From positions 62,001 to 126,000 of the forward strand of contig JAFBJZ010000940.1 in assembly GCA_016785225.1 (NCBI GenBank): DNA of 64,000 nt. Direction: 5' to 3'. Below, one piece after another: positions 55,440 through 64,000 of the stretch. Below the pieces are notes generated by a model. That model did not search any database, had not been told where the DNA came from, and was given only the letters and a program-made list of their open reading frames with translations. Each line of letters starts with the position of its first letter. Position 1 is the stretch's first letter. The stretch is from Psettodes erumei (Eukaryota; Chordata; Actinopteri; Pleuronectiformes; Psettodidae). A program made the translations under genes and the position numbers.

Positions 55440-58400
55440 CTATCTACCTATCTATAACTTAACTCGCAATTTAGAATCAAATTCTGTACTGTGTGTATTA
55501 TATTACTTTATCTGTATTTGTTGCTGTAAGTGAACTTATTTGCTATCCAGATCGTCACAGCCATAATTGATTGTACAATATAATGTTACTCCTACCAGTA
55601 TGTTTTTGGCTGAAAAATGTTAGTTAATGGTAGACATTAGATGATAACTTCAGCAGCAAAGCCGGCCAAATCCCTGCTGGACATCTCAGTGACTCACCCC
55701 CCCCCAATTCTACTGTGAATTGCTGCAGTTCTCCCCAGGAACAGCCCAACAGCAGCATGACACACTGCATGCTGTCACACACACACATTTTTAGCACATG
55801 CCTACAGGGATTTGTATGCACAGGGGAGATTTATTTATTTATTTATTTACTTACTTATTATCTCTCGTGTTTGTCTCTAAGTGTGAGGCGACCAACAACA
55901 AGTTCACCTGACAAACACCCACCAGTGCAACAGAAACAGTAACAAACACATGCATGTCGTCTCTAAAGCTTTTGTCTGGAGTGGGGCACACATATGGTTA
56001 TAAAACAGGGAAAATGTGGAAGATTGCCACAAGATTCCTGTGTATCACAGACAGCATAACAACAAGTAGAGGCTGGGAGAATAAAAGCTTAAAGTACATA
56101 TACTTGACCAACAAATTGCTTAAGTGAATTGACTGCTACTACAGATGAAATATATGTGGCTACAGATGGCACATAATTAAGTATAGCGTGTGTATGTATG
56201 TATTATAAAATAAAAACAATAAGTAAAAGGTAATGATTCTGTATTTTTTTTTTGTTGTAGTACATACCTGATTGCTGATTGTATATGTTGTATTTAAATT
56301 TACTTTCAGCATTTGTTTTGTTGTGTCTTTTTGCTTTGGCTTTATGGTCTGTAACTTCATAGTTTTAGTATTGCAATGAGCAGATGGTATCAGCAAAAAA
56401 ATACTAGAAAATGCACACTACTTACCCATGCTTAACAACAGAGAAGTATGAATAGTGGCTAGCTAGCTCTAAAAAAAAAAGCTAAAAGCACAGTGAATTT
56501 GACTTGTCGTCAGGTGACCAGAGAAATTCTTAATACAAAAAATTAATATTAATGTTACTACATATTGGCTGGAACTTTATAGAGCATGCCATGCTTGTTC
56601 TGCCGCCCCAGGTGGCAAAAGAGAAGAAAAAAGAAAAGAAAAACAATGCAGCTTTATGTCAACATGACGACACACAGTCCATCCGTCCATCATAGTAAAC
56701 AAATGAGTCAAACGGTATTGCACAGTGACAGGACACTCAGTGCTGCTCGACCTACAATGTATAGCAGTAACACAGTGAACTGGGGCTAAACTTAAACCAA
56801 AAATAAATAGCTTGAATAATTAGTTTACAAGAATTTGCATACTTTTGCTCTTATTTGAGGCATCTTATTTAATATGGAAATTTATGTAAATTAGCTTGGA
56901 GGCCGATATCTGCAGAACAGCAAGGTTCACAGTGGATTTACCATCACCAGCATATTCTGGCACAACATGCCAAAATTAACTACAGAAATTAATTTGTTCC
57001 TCTGGGCTATTGCTGTAAAAACAGACGTTTTCTGTCAACCCACATAAGAAAGACAGTGTTAAATAAGGGTTTCATTATGCAATATTGTGCAACCAGCTCG
57101 TTAATGTATATCATCAACAGCATTTTATCTAATATGCTGTATTTTAGAGAGAGACTTAAGGTGTAAAAATACTAGCACTGTCATGGCCAAATTTAAATAT
57201 TTACTGTTCAAAATATGAGCAAATGCTTTCTGACATTTAGCTTAAACCTTTTTTTTGCAGTGGCGTGAAAACCTCCATTTTACCTTCTCTCTTCCCTGAT
57301 TCCAAACACTCAGAATTCACCTGCTCAGATATGAAAATTATATATAGGTGACGGAAGTCCTGTCTCAACATAATAAGTTTTACTCCAATATTAGGTACTG
57401 TCAATTATTTTAGTGATTTAGTGGTTTTGGGTATGCAAACTATATTTCAGGGGGAAACAGAACTGAAGTCAATCACAATTAAGATGTCTTGCTTCTCTTT
57501 CTTTTCAAATTCCTAGCATTCATGCTGTGGTCATGCACATAATTATCAGTTGCAAAACATGTTGAAAACTCATGGACAAAGTTGCTCTTCCTGATGGCTG
57601 GACATCTTCTAAGCATTAGTCAACTGTGCAGTGTGTGTCTCTCTTTATGGTGGTAAGGCAGCAGGAGGATTGGTGTCTGCAGACTAGCCAAGTTCTAAAA
57701 AAGACAATTTCCATCATGGAGCTAAGGCAATTTCAGTCACTCTTTTTTATAAAAGAGGAAGTAGGCTGATTCCACACTGAGAACTGTCTTTAGCCTGTTG
57801 ACATGGTACATTTGACTTTGAATCACTGAACATGAGTTTAGCAGATGTTTCCCTTAACTTTTGGTTGATGGTGATTCTGATTCTGTCTTGGAACAGTATT
57901 AGCACTTAGCCATGGTCTGCCTTTGTCTAGCTATTACATAGCTGGCTAATGAATACCGCCATTTCAGGATATATATATATTAAAAAAATGGACCTGGATA
58001 GTAAGAAAATCTCCAATCTTCATGGCAAAGGCTAAAAAGTATCTGCAAGACAACAATACCAAATAGAATGTGGATGAGAGACATATCTCCTTACTGTCTT
58101 AATTGATTATACATTATTATTATATAAGATCCTATATTTTGTGTTTATTTACCTTTATGTCAGACATAACGGCTGCTAGGTTGTGACAATACCAATGACT
58201 GTGTACTTCACTGTTCTTTTCTTAATTAAGTCAAATGCGCTGTTTTAAAAACATGTTGTCAATGAATCAAACTAAACTGAGAACCAATCCAGGTTGCGCA
58301 GTTTGGCTACACAGGGCCATAAAACATGGTGTAATCTTTGACATGGGGCTGCTACAGTGAATATCCTGAGACCACCAACAAAATGTTCTCTTAAACTGAG

Positions 58401-58577
58401 ACTGAGGACATTATTTGTAGCTATTGTTACAATTGTCTCTCTCAGTTTAACAGCACAGAGGAAAATGACCGTTGCTTCCTGTATCATTACTCTTACAAAG
58501 TTTAATTGTGATCACACTCACACATATCATCATCCCTTATCATGACACGTAATTGCAACCTCTTCTTAATGGAGCCA
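55440..58577. other. AT-rich non-coding stretch
   Basis: Contains TTTA/TTAC units at 55,830-55,860 and an ATATATATAT run near 57,970. No gene, RNA or recognised mobile element. Confidence 0.52.
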
Positions 58578-58582
58578 CAAAC

Positions 58583-58958
58583 TGTGCGTATCAGTACAAG
58601 AACCAATCACAGAGCAATGTGGTTGGCAGCAGTAATCTTTATTCAGTCTCAAAAACCAAAAGTCCATAATCCAAGAACCGGTTGTAGTCCGTACACAAGG
58701 TCAAAACACTGGGGCAGCAAACCAGGAACCAAAAGTCTGTAATCCAAAAACCGGTCATAGTCCGTAAAAAAGGGTCAAAAACACTGGGGCAGCAAACCCG
58801 GATCGTAGTCCAACAGGCAACCTCAAAACCAGACAATTGTGAATTGAGCCCTAACTCAGAAAGGAAAGCAACACCAGGAACCACCCAAAACATGTGAAGG
58901 AGCAGACAAGAGAAAACACACCAACAAGACAGAGGCCAAAAGAACATGGATCATAACA
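58583..58958 (-). mobile_element. Solo LTR with 5-bp target duplication
   Basis: 376 bp that on the minus strand begins TGTTATGATCC and ends GATACGCACA, the TG...CA ends expected of an LTR. It is flanked on both sides by CAAAC (58578-58582 and 58959-58963), a perfect 5-bp target duplication typical of Ty3/gypsy-like integration. The minus strand has AATAAAG near 58,645 as poly(A) signal. An internal tandem duplication with period 73 bp (58654-58726 and 58727-58801) repeats AACCAAAAGTC...GGGGCAGCAAACC. No internal coding region is present, so recombination between two LTRs removed it. The frame at 58,639-58,947 is not a gene. Confidence 0.8.
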
Positions 58959-58963
58959 CAAAC

Positions 58964-59565
58964 TTGTTGCCATGAATTTCAAACTGAAACGGACACAAAA
59001 TAGCTGCCTAGTCTTGTCCAGAAATTGTCTTTATTGTCATGTTATTGTCATACTCCCCTCTCTTTATCCCTACTCCCCATGTCATCTAATGTAAATTTTG
59101 AATGCTTTGAAAAATACAATAACCTGCTGAAAAGGTGCCTGTCTACTAAGTTCTAAAAGCATTTAACTGCCCTAAGCTTCTTGCTCAAGTGGCTACTTTG
59201 TTGTGACAATTATACAAGAAATTGCAGGGGAAGATTGAAAGTCTATGAAACACCCATCCCCTCAGAATAATGTTTTATTGATATAACTACTGTTGTGTTG
59301 TATGGCCATGCATAAGTATTAAATGAGCCTCAAAAGTAGTGACACGCAAACACACCAAATTGTTCAATGCTCAATAGCTTTTATTTTATTGGCCTTATCA
59401 CAGACAACCAGTCTATTTAGAGAAACATCTTTCCCACTTTGGAATTACACGTGAAAGAGTCCACATATAAATGTAACCTGATCTGCATATATCAGGCAAG
59501 TTCTACATACACATTTACCAATCTGTAAATAAAAAGAAGACAATGTCACATTTTTCCTACATTTG
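58964..59565. other. Non-coding, nothing recognised
   Basis: TTATTGTCATGTTATTGTCA near 59,030-59,049 is a short tandem duplication. No gene seen. Confidence 0.5.
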
Positions 59566-59567
59566 TA

Positions 59568-59594
59568 CAGTTAGGCCCAGAAATATTTGGACAG
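59568..59594 (+). repeat. Tc1 terminal inverted repeat (left)
   Basis: 27 bp, preceded by the TA target site; pairs with 61572-61598. Confidence 0.93.
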
Positions 59595-59949
59595 CGACCC
59601 AATCTTCATGATTTGGGCTCTGCATGCCACCACATTGGATTTGAAATGAAACAACTACAACGGAATTGAAATGCAGACTTTAAGGTTTAATTCAAGGGGC
59701 TGAACAAAAATATGATTAAACATGTAGGAATTGTAGCTATTTTTATACAAATGCTCCTCACTTCAGGGGCTCAAAAGTAATTGGACAAATAAATATAATC
59801 CTAAGTAAAATGTTACTTTTACTACATCACCAAACCCTGGGATTCCTCCTTTGTGATGCTTTGCCAGGCCTTTACTGCAACTGTCTTCAGTTGTTCCTTG
59901 TTTGTGGGTCTTTCTGCCTTAAGTTTTGTCTTGAGCAAGTGAAATGTAT

Positions 59950-60411
59950 TGACACGGCGGTGTTTTCGGACCAAGAAGTGCAAGAGACCAGAGGCACACA
60001 GTTTGAGTTTTTATTGGTTTCCAGCAAGGAAAACAGTGCACGGAAAATTCCCTGGAGAGTCGCACACGTGGTGTAGCTGGTGCCGACTCTTGTGGGAGGT
60101 TGGTGTAGACGTAGCCGTGGTTGAGGATGTAGCCGAGGTTGAGATTGTGGTCAGGAACGTAGCAGTGGTTGGAATCGTGGTCAGGAACATAGTCGTTGGC
60201 AAAGAACGCTGGATGTCGCAAGGCAATCATCTGGCGCCGAGTAAATGGAGAGCTGGGTTTTTGTAGGGAGGCACAGTGATTGCTGATGATGAGCTCCAGG
60301 TGTGCCTCGTCTGCCTGTCATGGCCGGCCACACCTCCTGTCACCATCTGGGAGCCAGGGAGAAGAGAGGGAGAGGCAAACCGGAAAGCCACGCCCATCCT
60401 GGGCCATCACA
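59950..60411 (-). mobile_element. Solo LTR nested inside the Tc1 transposase
   Basis: 462 bp. On the minus strand it starts TGTGATGGCCCAGGATGGGC and ends CACCGCCGTGTCA, giving TG...CA ends. Both flanks are TGTAT on the plus strand (59945-59949 and 60412-60416), a 5-bp target duplication. A TATA-like CTACAAAAACCC (near 60,260) and AATAAAAAC (near 60,015, minus strand) suggest promoter and poly(A) signal. Two 30-bp units repeat at 60129-60158 and 60159-60188. The start resembles the LTR relic at 47,494 only at TGTGATGG, so it is probably a different family. The frame on either side joins exactly once the LTR and one target copy are ignored. Confidence 0.85.
60111..60188. repeat. 30-bp minisatellite in nested LTR
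   Basis: Two clear 30-bp units (GTAGCCGAGGTTGAG... and GTAGCAGTGGTTGGA..., both ending GTGGTCAGGAAC) plus a partial unit upstream at 60111. On the minus strand they read as a repeated Tyr-Val-Pro-Asp-His pattern, which is incidental. Confidence 0.85.
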
Positions 60412-61571
60412 TGTATGCTCGATTGGGTTGAGATCTGGTGATTGACTTGGCCATTGCAGAATATTCCACTTCTTTGCTCTAAAAAAACTCCTGGGTTGCT
60501 TTAGCAGTATGTTTTGGATCACTGTCCATCTATACTCTGAAGCGCCATCCAAATCAACTTTGCTGCATTTGGCTGAATCTGAGCAGAAAGTATATCCCTA
60601 TACACGTCTTTTGTCACATCATCAACTCAAGTGACCCAGTGCCATTGGAAGCCATGCATGCCCATGCCATCACACTGCCTCCACCATGTTTCAAAGAAGA
60701 TGTGGTGTGCTTTGGATCATGAGCTGTTCCAATTCTTCTCCAAACATTCTTCTTCCCATCATTCTGGTACAGGTTGATCTTAGTCTCATCTGTCCAAAGA
60801 ATGCTGTTCCAGAACTGGGCTGGCTTCTTCAGGTGTTTTTTGGCAAAGTCAATTCTGGCCTTTCTATTTTTGAGGCTGATTAATGGTTTGCACCTTGTGG
60901 TGAATCCTTTGTATTGACTCTCATGAAGTTGTCTCTTTATGGTGGACTTAGATAATGATACACCTACTTCCTGGAGAGTGTTCTTCACTTGAGTGGATGT
61001 TGTGAAGGGGTTTTTCTTCACCATGGAAAGGATTCTGCGATCATCCACCACTGTTGTCTTCCGTGGACGTCCCACCCTTTTTGAGTTTCCAAGCTCACTA
61101 GTGCACTCTTTTTTCCTCAGAATGTACCAAACTGTTGATTTGGCCACTCCTAACATTTCTGCTATCTCTCTGATGGGTTTCTTCTTTTTTTCAGCCTCAG
61201 GATGGTCTGTTTCACCTCCATTGAGAGCTCCTTTGACCGCACGTTGTCTGTTCACAGCAACAGCTTCCAAATGCAAACACCACAGCTGGAATCAACTCCA
61301 GACCTTTTAACTGCTTAACTGATGACAAGTTAACGAGGGAAGAGCCCATGCAGCCTTGTTATTTTTTTGCAGCCTTCTGAGTCAATTGTCCAATTACTTT
61401 TGGTCCCTTGAAAAAGAGGTGACTACATATGAAAGAGCTGTAATTCCTAAACCCTTGCTCTAATTTGGATGTGAATACTCTCAAATTACAGCTGAGAGTC
61501 TGCTCTTTAAGCCCATATATATATATAATTGTATCCAGAATATGTTTTTGGAAACAACTAAAATAACAATA

Positions 61572-61598
61572 CTGTCCAAATATTTCTGGACTTAACTG
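61572..61598 (-). repeat. Tc1 terminal inverted repeat (right)
   Basis: 27 bp, followed by the TA target site; two mismatches to the left repeat. Confidence 0.93.
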
Positions 61599-61600
61599 TA

Positions 61601-64000
61601 GCTGTCTGGGGCTTGATTACTTTTGATGTCAAAAGCTTTGGCATGGCTTTCCATGGCTTCAAACTACAATACATATCAACAATATAAATACCATATCCAA
61701 GAAATCAGTATTTTTTTTCATCAAGGAATTTTTTTGTTTTGTTTTGGGGTTTTTTTTAAACAAAATTTCTAAATAACTCCGCCCTCCCCCTTCTGCTTAA
61801 ACAGTGGATTGGAACATACATTTGTGAGTATGTAAAAACTTGCACAAATCATTTTATACATTTATAAATGTAACTAATATTAAATAATATAAATAATTAA
61901 TGGAAGCAGAAAAAGGTGACTTACATTTTCCAGGTGAACACAAAAACAAGTCCAAATTAATGCCAGCGTTGCTTCATGTCTGTTAGGAATGGTTTTAGGT
62001 AAATGCTCGCTAGCCCAGTTTTGGTTTTTTTTGCAGTGATATCTCACTGCTTTGTTTACAGGTTGTCCCCTGTCCTTGTTACATTTTTGTTTTTGTGTTG
62101 GCTCTAAAAAGGGTCTATGAGCATGTTGTACTGTGGAAAGCTAGCCATCCTGAGTAGATGGTGTAGCTTTGAATAGTGCCTTACTTGAACCTCTGTGCTT
62201 GGCTGACTGTATGGACAAGTTTTCATGCTCTCAAATGCAGATTTCAGTAAAGGACAGTGGACAATATAGCTACAATTGTCACTGAGCACAGAAAATGGAT
62301 AATCATTTTTTTTCTTTTCTGTGCCTGCTATTGTAGGAGAGTTTAATGTGAAAGCCAATAAATTAAAACTGTGTTCTTTTGGCTCACGTGAAATCTGCTT
62401 GAGGGTGTTTTTTACTTCTTTGGTGCTGAAATAAAACAGCCTTATATAAAGGCAAAGTGCAGACAGACTGGGTGCTTATTTTTTCTAAATACCATACCCC
62501 TTGGTCCTTTCTGCATGTGAGAAAATTACAATTCCAGCAGTGAGACAAACACCCACCATATTCTCTCACATTCTTTCATGTTGGTAGGTTGGCCTTTTTG
62601 TGCTATCAAGATATTGCTTATTACATCCAGAGACCATTGGGGCAAAGGAAAGGTTGAATTAAGGATTTGATTTCATAAATTGTGACGTGCCCGCATTTAG
62701 CAGAGTACCACCAGCTCCTATGTTAGCCCCGGCTGGCTCTGCCCAGCCATTAGGAAAGGTCAGTGCTAACACTGGCTGGCTTTCTCTCCTTCACTCTCCT
62801 CTCTCCTGTGAAGTTTCCACTTACTCATTAACAATGTTACCTCCTATTTACAACCACTAGAAATAGTGTATGTGTGTCAGAAGATATGTCCATTAACCAT
62901 TTGTCTTTTCCCCCGCTTCCCACCCTGGGCAAAATCAGAGGGCAGAAAAGCTCCATTGGAGCACATTTGACTATACCTTGCTCAGGGACACAGATTTAAA
63001 CTGAACTCATCCATTTGAAGAGACTGTCTCTATACCACAGCAGTCCCAGTGTGATCACACTGGGACTGCCATCCAGATTCATTATTTTTTTGCAGATTAG
63101 TTTGCTTTTCCCTCTTACCATGGGTGATTAGCCTTCAGCACTGCATTGCTGACAACTCATAGCATCCTGGCAACTTTGTTGGTGCATCCAGAAAGGTCAT
63201 AGCCTATACACTGCAGTTAGCTAATACTGTACATTTCAGGCCATGAAAGCTTGTGATAATAGGAATGTTGCTTGCTGTAAGCTTAAAACTGCATGAACAC
63301 ATTGGGTTTACCTACTGAATATGCACAGTATAGTGTAGCACTTTGATTGGCCATTTCTGTTGTGATAAAACCACAGAAGTAATAAGGAAAGTTTTCCTTG
63401 AGGTAGATGTCACACACTTTATAGAAATGTTACAAAAGAGTTTAAAAGAGTAATTATTTTTCTGTTATTCTCATCCCTGAATAGCTTCAAAGATGTGGAT
63501 ATTTTTCCACTAAGAACTATGGGAGAATGGAGTGTGGAGTGTTTGTGCTATTGCAACGAATCAGTCAGTTCATGCTACAGCATGCTCTCATAATTAAAAG
63601 TTAGTCAAGTTCATTCTCGGTTGGTGTGGGATAGTAAGATTATCATTGGTTATTAATTATTCAAGCTGCTGTCACATAATCAATATTGATGTAAATTTAC
63701 ATTTAATTAAGAAAAATACTGAACTGAACTGTCACAAAGATCTCATGCCTGTAAACTCTGGGGATCAGTGATAGTTTGTAAGGGACATACATCGACACCT
63801 CATTCATATGTCTGGCTGGCTGATTATTGGTTGGCTGACCATGGTACTGCTGCTCTACTCGACATTCAGAGTACATTCACCTTCAAGGACTGGTTACTCT
63901 CCTCAAGAGAGGAGTTAAGGTTTGCTCAGAGCATTTTTTTTGCCAACAAGAACACAATAGTTCCTGGATATCATACAGAATAATGACAAGAAATACATAC
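61601..64000. other. AT-rich non-coding stretch
   Basis: Contains T runs near 61,728-61,758, the palindrome at 63040-63069, and no supported gene. The plus-strand frame at 63,768-63,983 has no recognised domain. Confidence 0.52.
63040..63069. repeat. 30-bp perfect palindrome
   Basis: GCAGTCCCAGTGTGA is followed at once by its exact reverse complement, with the centre at GTGATCAC. No spacer. Confidence 0.97.

Larger units (their letters stand above)
59822..61276 (-). pseudogene. Tc1-type transposase, frameshifted and split by an LTR
   Basis: Cut-and-paste transposase of the DDE family. N-terminal part: REIAEMLGVAKSTVWYILRK is a helix-turn-helix, followed by the GRPRKTT AT-hook (near 61,055-61,075) and a second helix-turn-helix ending LHESQYKGF. 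Catalytic domain: SILWTDETKINLYQNDGKKN (first Asp), VKHGG-like HGGGSVMAWACMAS, then DPKHTAKATQ (second Asp, near 60,505-60,530) and WPSQSPDLNPIEH (third acidic residue, Glu, near 60,420-60,455). After IEH the frame is split by the LTR (59,950-60,411). The final 45 codons, rich in Lys and ending at the stop 59,822, lie on the far side. Frameshifts: an A-run near 61,185-61,195, near 60,615, and a T7 run at 60,481-60,487. Confidence 0.92.
59566..61600 (-). mobile_element. Tc1-type DNA transposon, inactive, with nested LTR
   Basis: Complete outer structure. TA dinucleotides at 59566-59567 and 61599-61600 bracket 27-bp terminal inverted repeats (59568-59594 and 61572-61598), which match at 25 of 27 positions. 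The left repeat reads CAGTTAGGCCCAGAAATATT and then TGGACAG; the right is its complement with AA and T changes. TA target duplication and a single DDE transposase gene are defining traits of the Tc1/mariner superfamily. Without the 467 bp added by the LTR insertion and its duplication, the element would be about 1.57 kb, a normal Tc1 size. Confidence 0.92.

Noticed and set aside
58639..58947. 102-codon repeat protein on the minus strand
   Set aside because: The internal repetition comes from the 73-bp duplication in the solo LTR. There is no coding context.
1..64000. CRISPR array, operon, riboswitch or prophage
   Set aside because: Nothing in the window resembles prokaryotic organisation. 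Repeats are microsatellites, tandem duplications or dispersed eukaryotic elements.

Overview
This window looks like nuclear DNA from a ray-finned (teleost) fish, probably a percomorph. It is AT-rich, full of CA/GT, AT and TTG microsatellites, and shows no intact host gene in any frame. Almost everything that reads as protein is mobile-element debris of kinds that coexist in fish: L2/Rex1/CR1-type and L1/Tx1-type non-LTR retroelements, a Penelope-like element, Tc1-type transposons, solo LTRs and tRNA-headed SINE-like repeats. The assignment rests on recognising element families by eye; no database was searched.

Layout. Positions 1-31,975 are sparse: mostly unique-looking AT-rich sequence with a few old fragments. 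These are a possible cut-and-paste transposon relic near 1-440, a LINE 3' tail at 3,960, a very old Tc1 transposase at 4,446-5,140, a short interstitial telomere array at 5,265, a LINE 3' part at 10,970-11,690, a SINE-like repeat at 14,615, an L1/Tx1 3' part at 17,050-18,550, and a LINE 3' end at 19,695. Positions 32,000-43,500 hold more LINE pieces, a hammerhead-like motif next to a short CpG-rich island (33,405-33,900), a second SINE-like repeat, and several perfect palindromes or hairpins.

Positions 44,184-61,600 are a dense element graveyard. In order: a near full-length L2/Rex1-type LINE (minus strand, about 3.3 kb, at least five frame breaks); an LTR relic; the C-terminal part of a retroelement with a restriction-like endonuclease domain; an internally deleted LINE with a decayed esterase-type ORF1; a Penelope-like 3' end; the 5' part of an L1; a candidate long LTR with a duplicated primer-binding-site-like segment; a solo LTR with a perfect 5-bp target duplication; and a 2-kb Tc1 element with TA flanks and 27-bp terminal inverted repeats. 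A second solo LTR sits inside that Tc1 transposase gene, again with a 5-bp target duplication. The last 2.4 kb is again sparse apart from a 30-bp perfect palindrome.

Nothing here works as a pathway or operon. The window is best read as intergenic or intronic sequence recording successive insertions. The clearest histories are Tc1 first and LTR second at 59,566-61,600, and the two related LTR copies at 47,494 and 58,583. The most unusual items are the perfect fold-backs (36,962; 38,308; 48,425; 63,040), the two hammerhead-like motifs (33,419; 53,464), and the isolated CpG-rich patch with an ATG and a splice-donor-like site.
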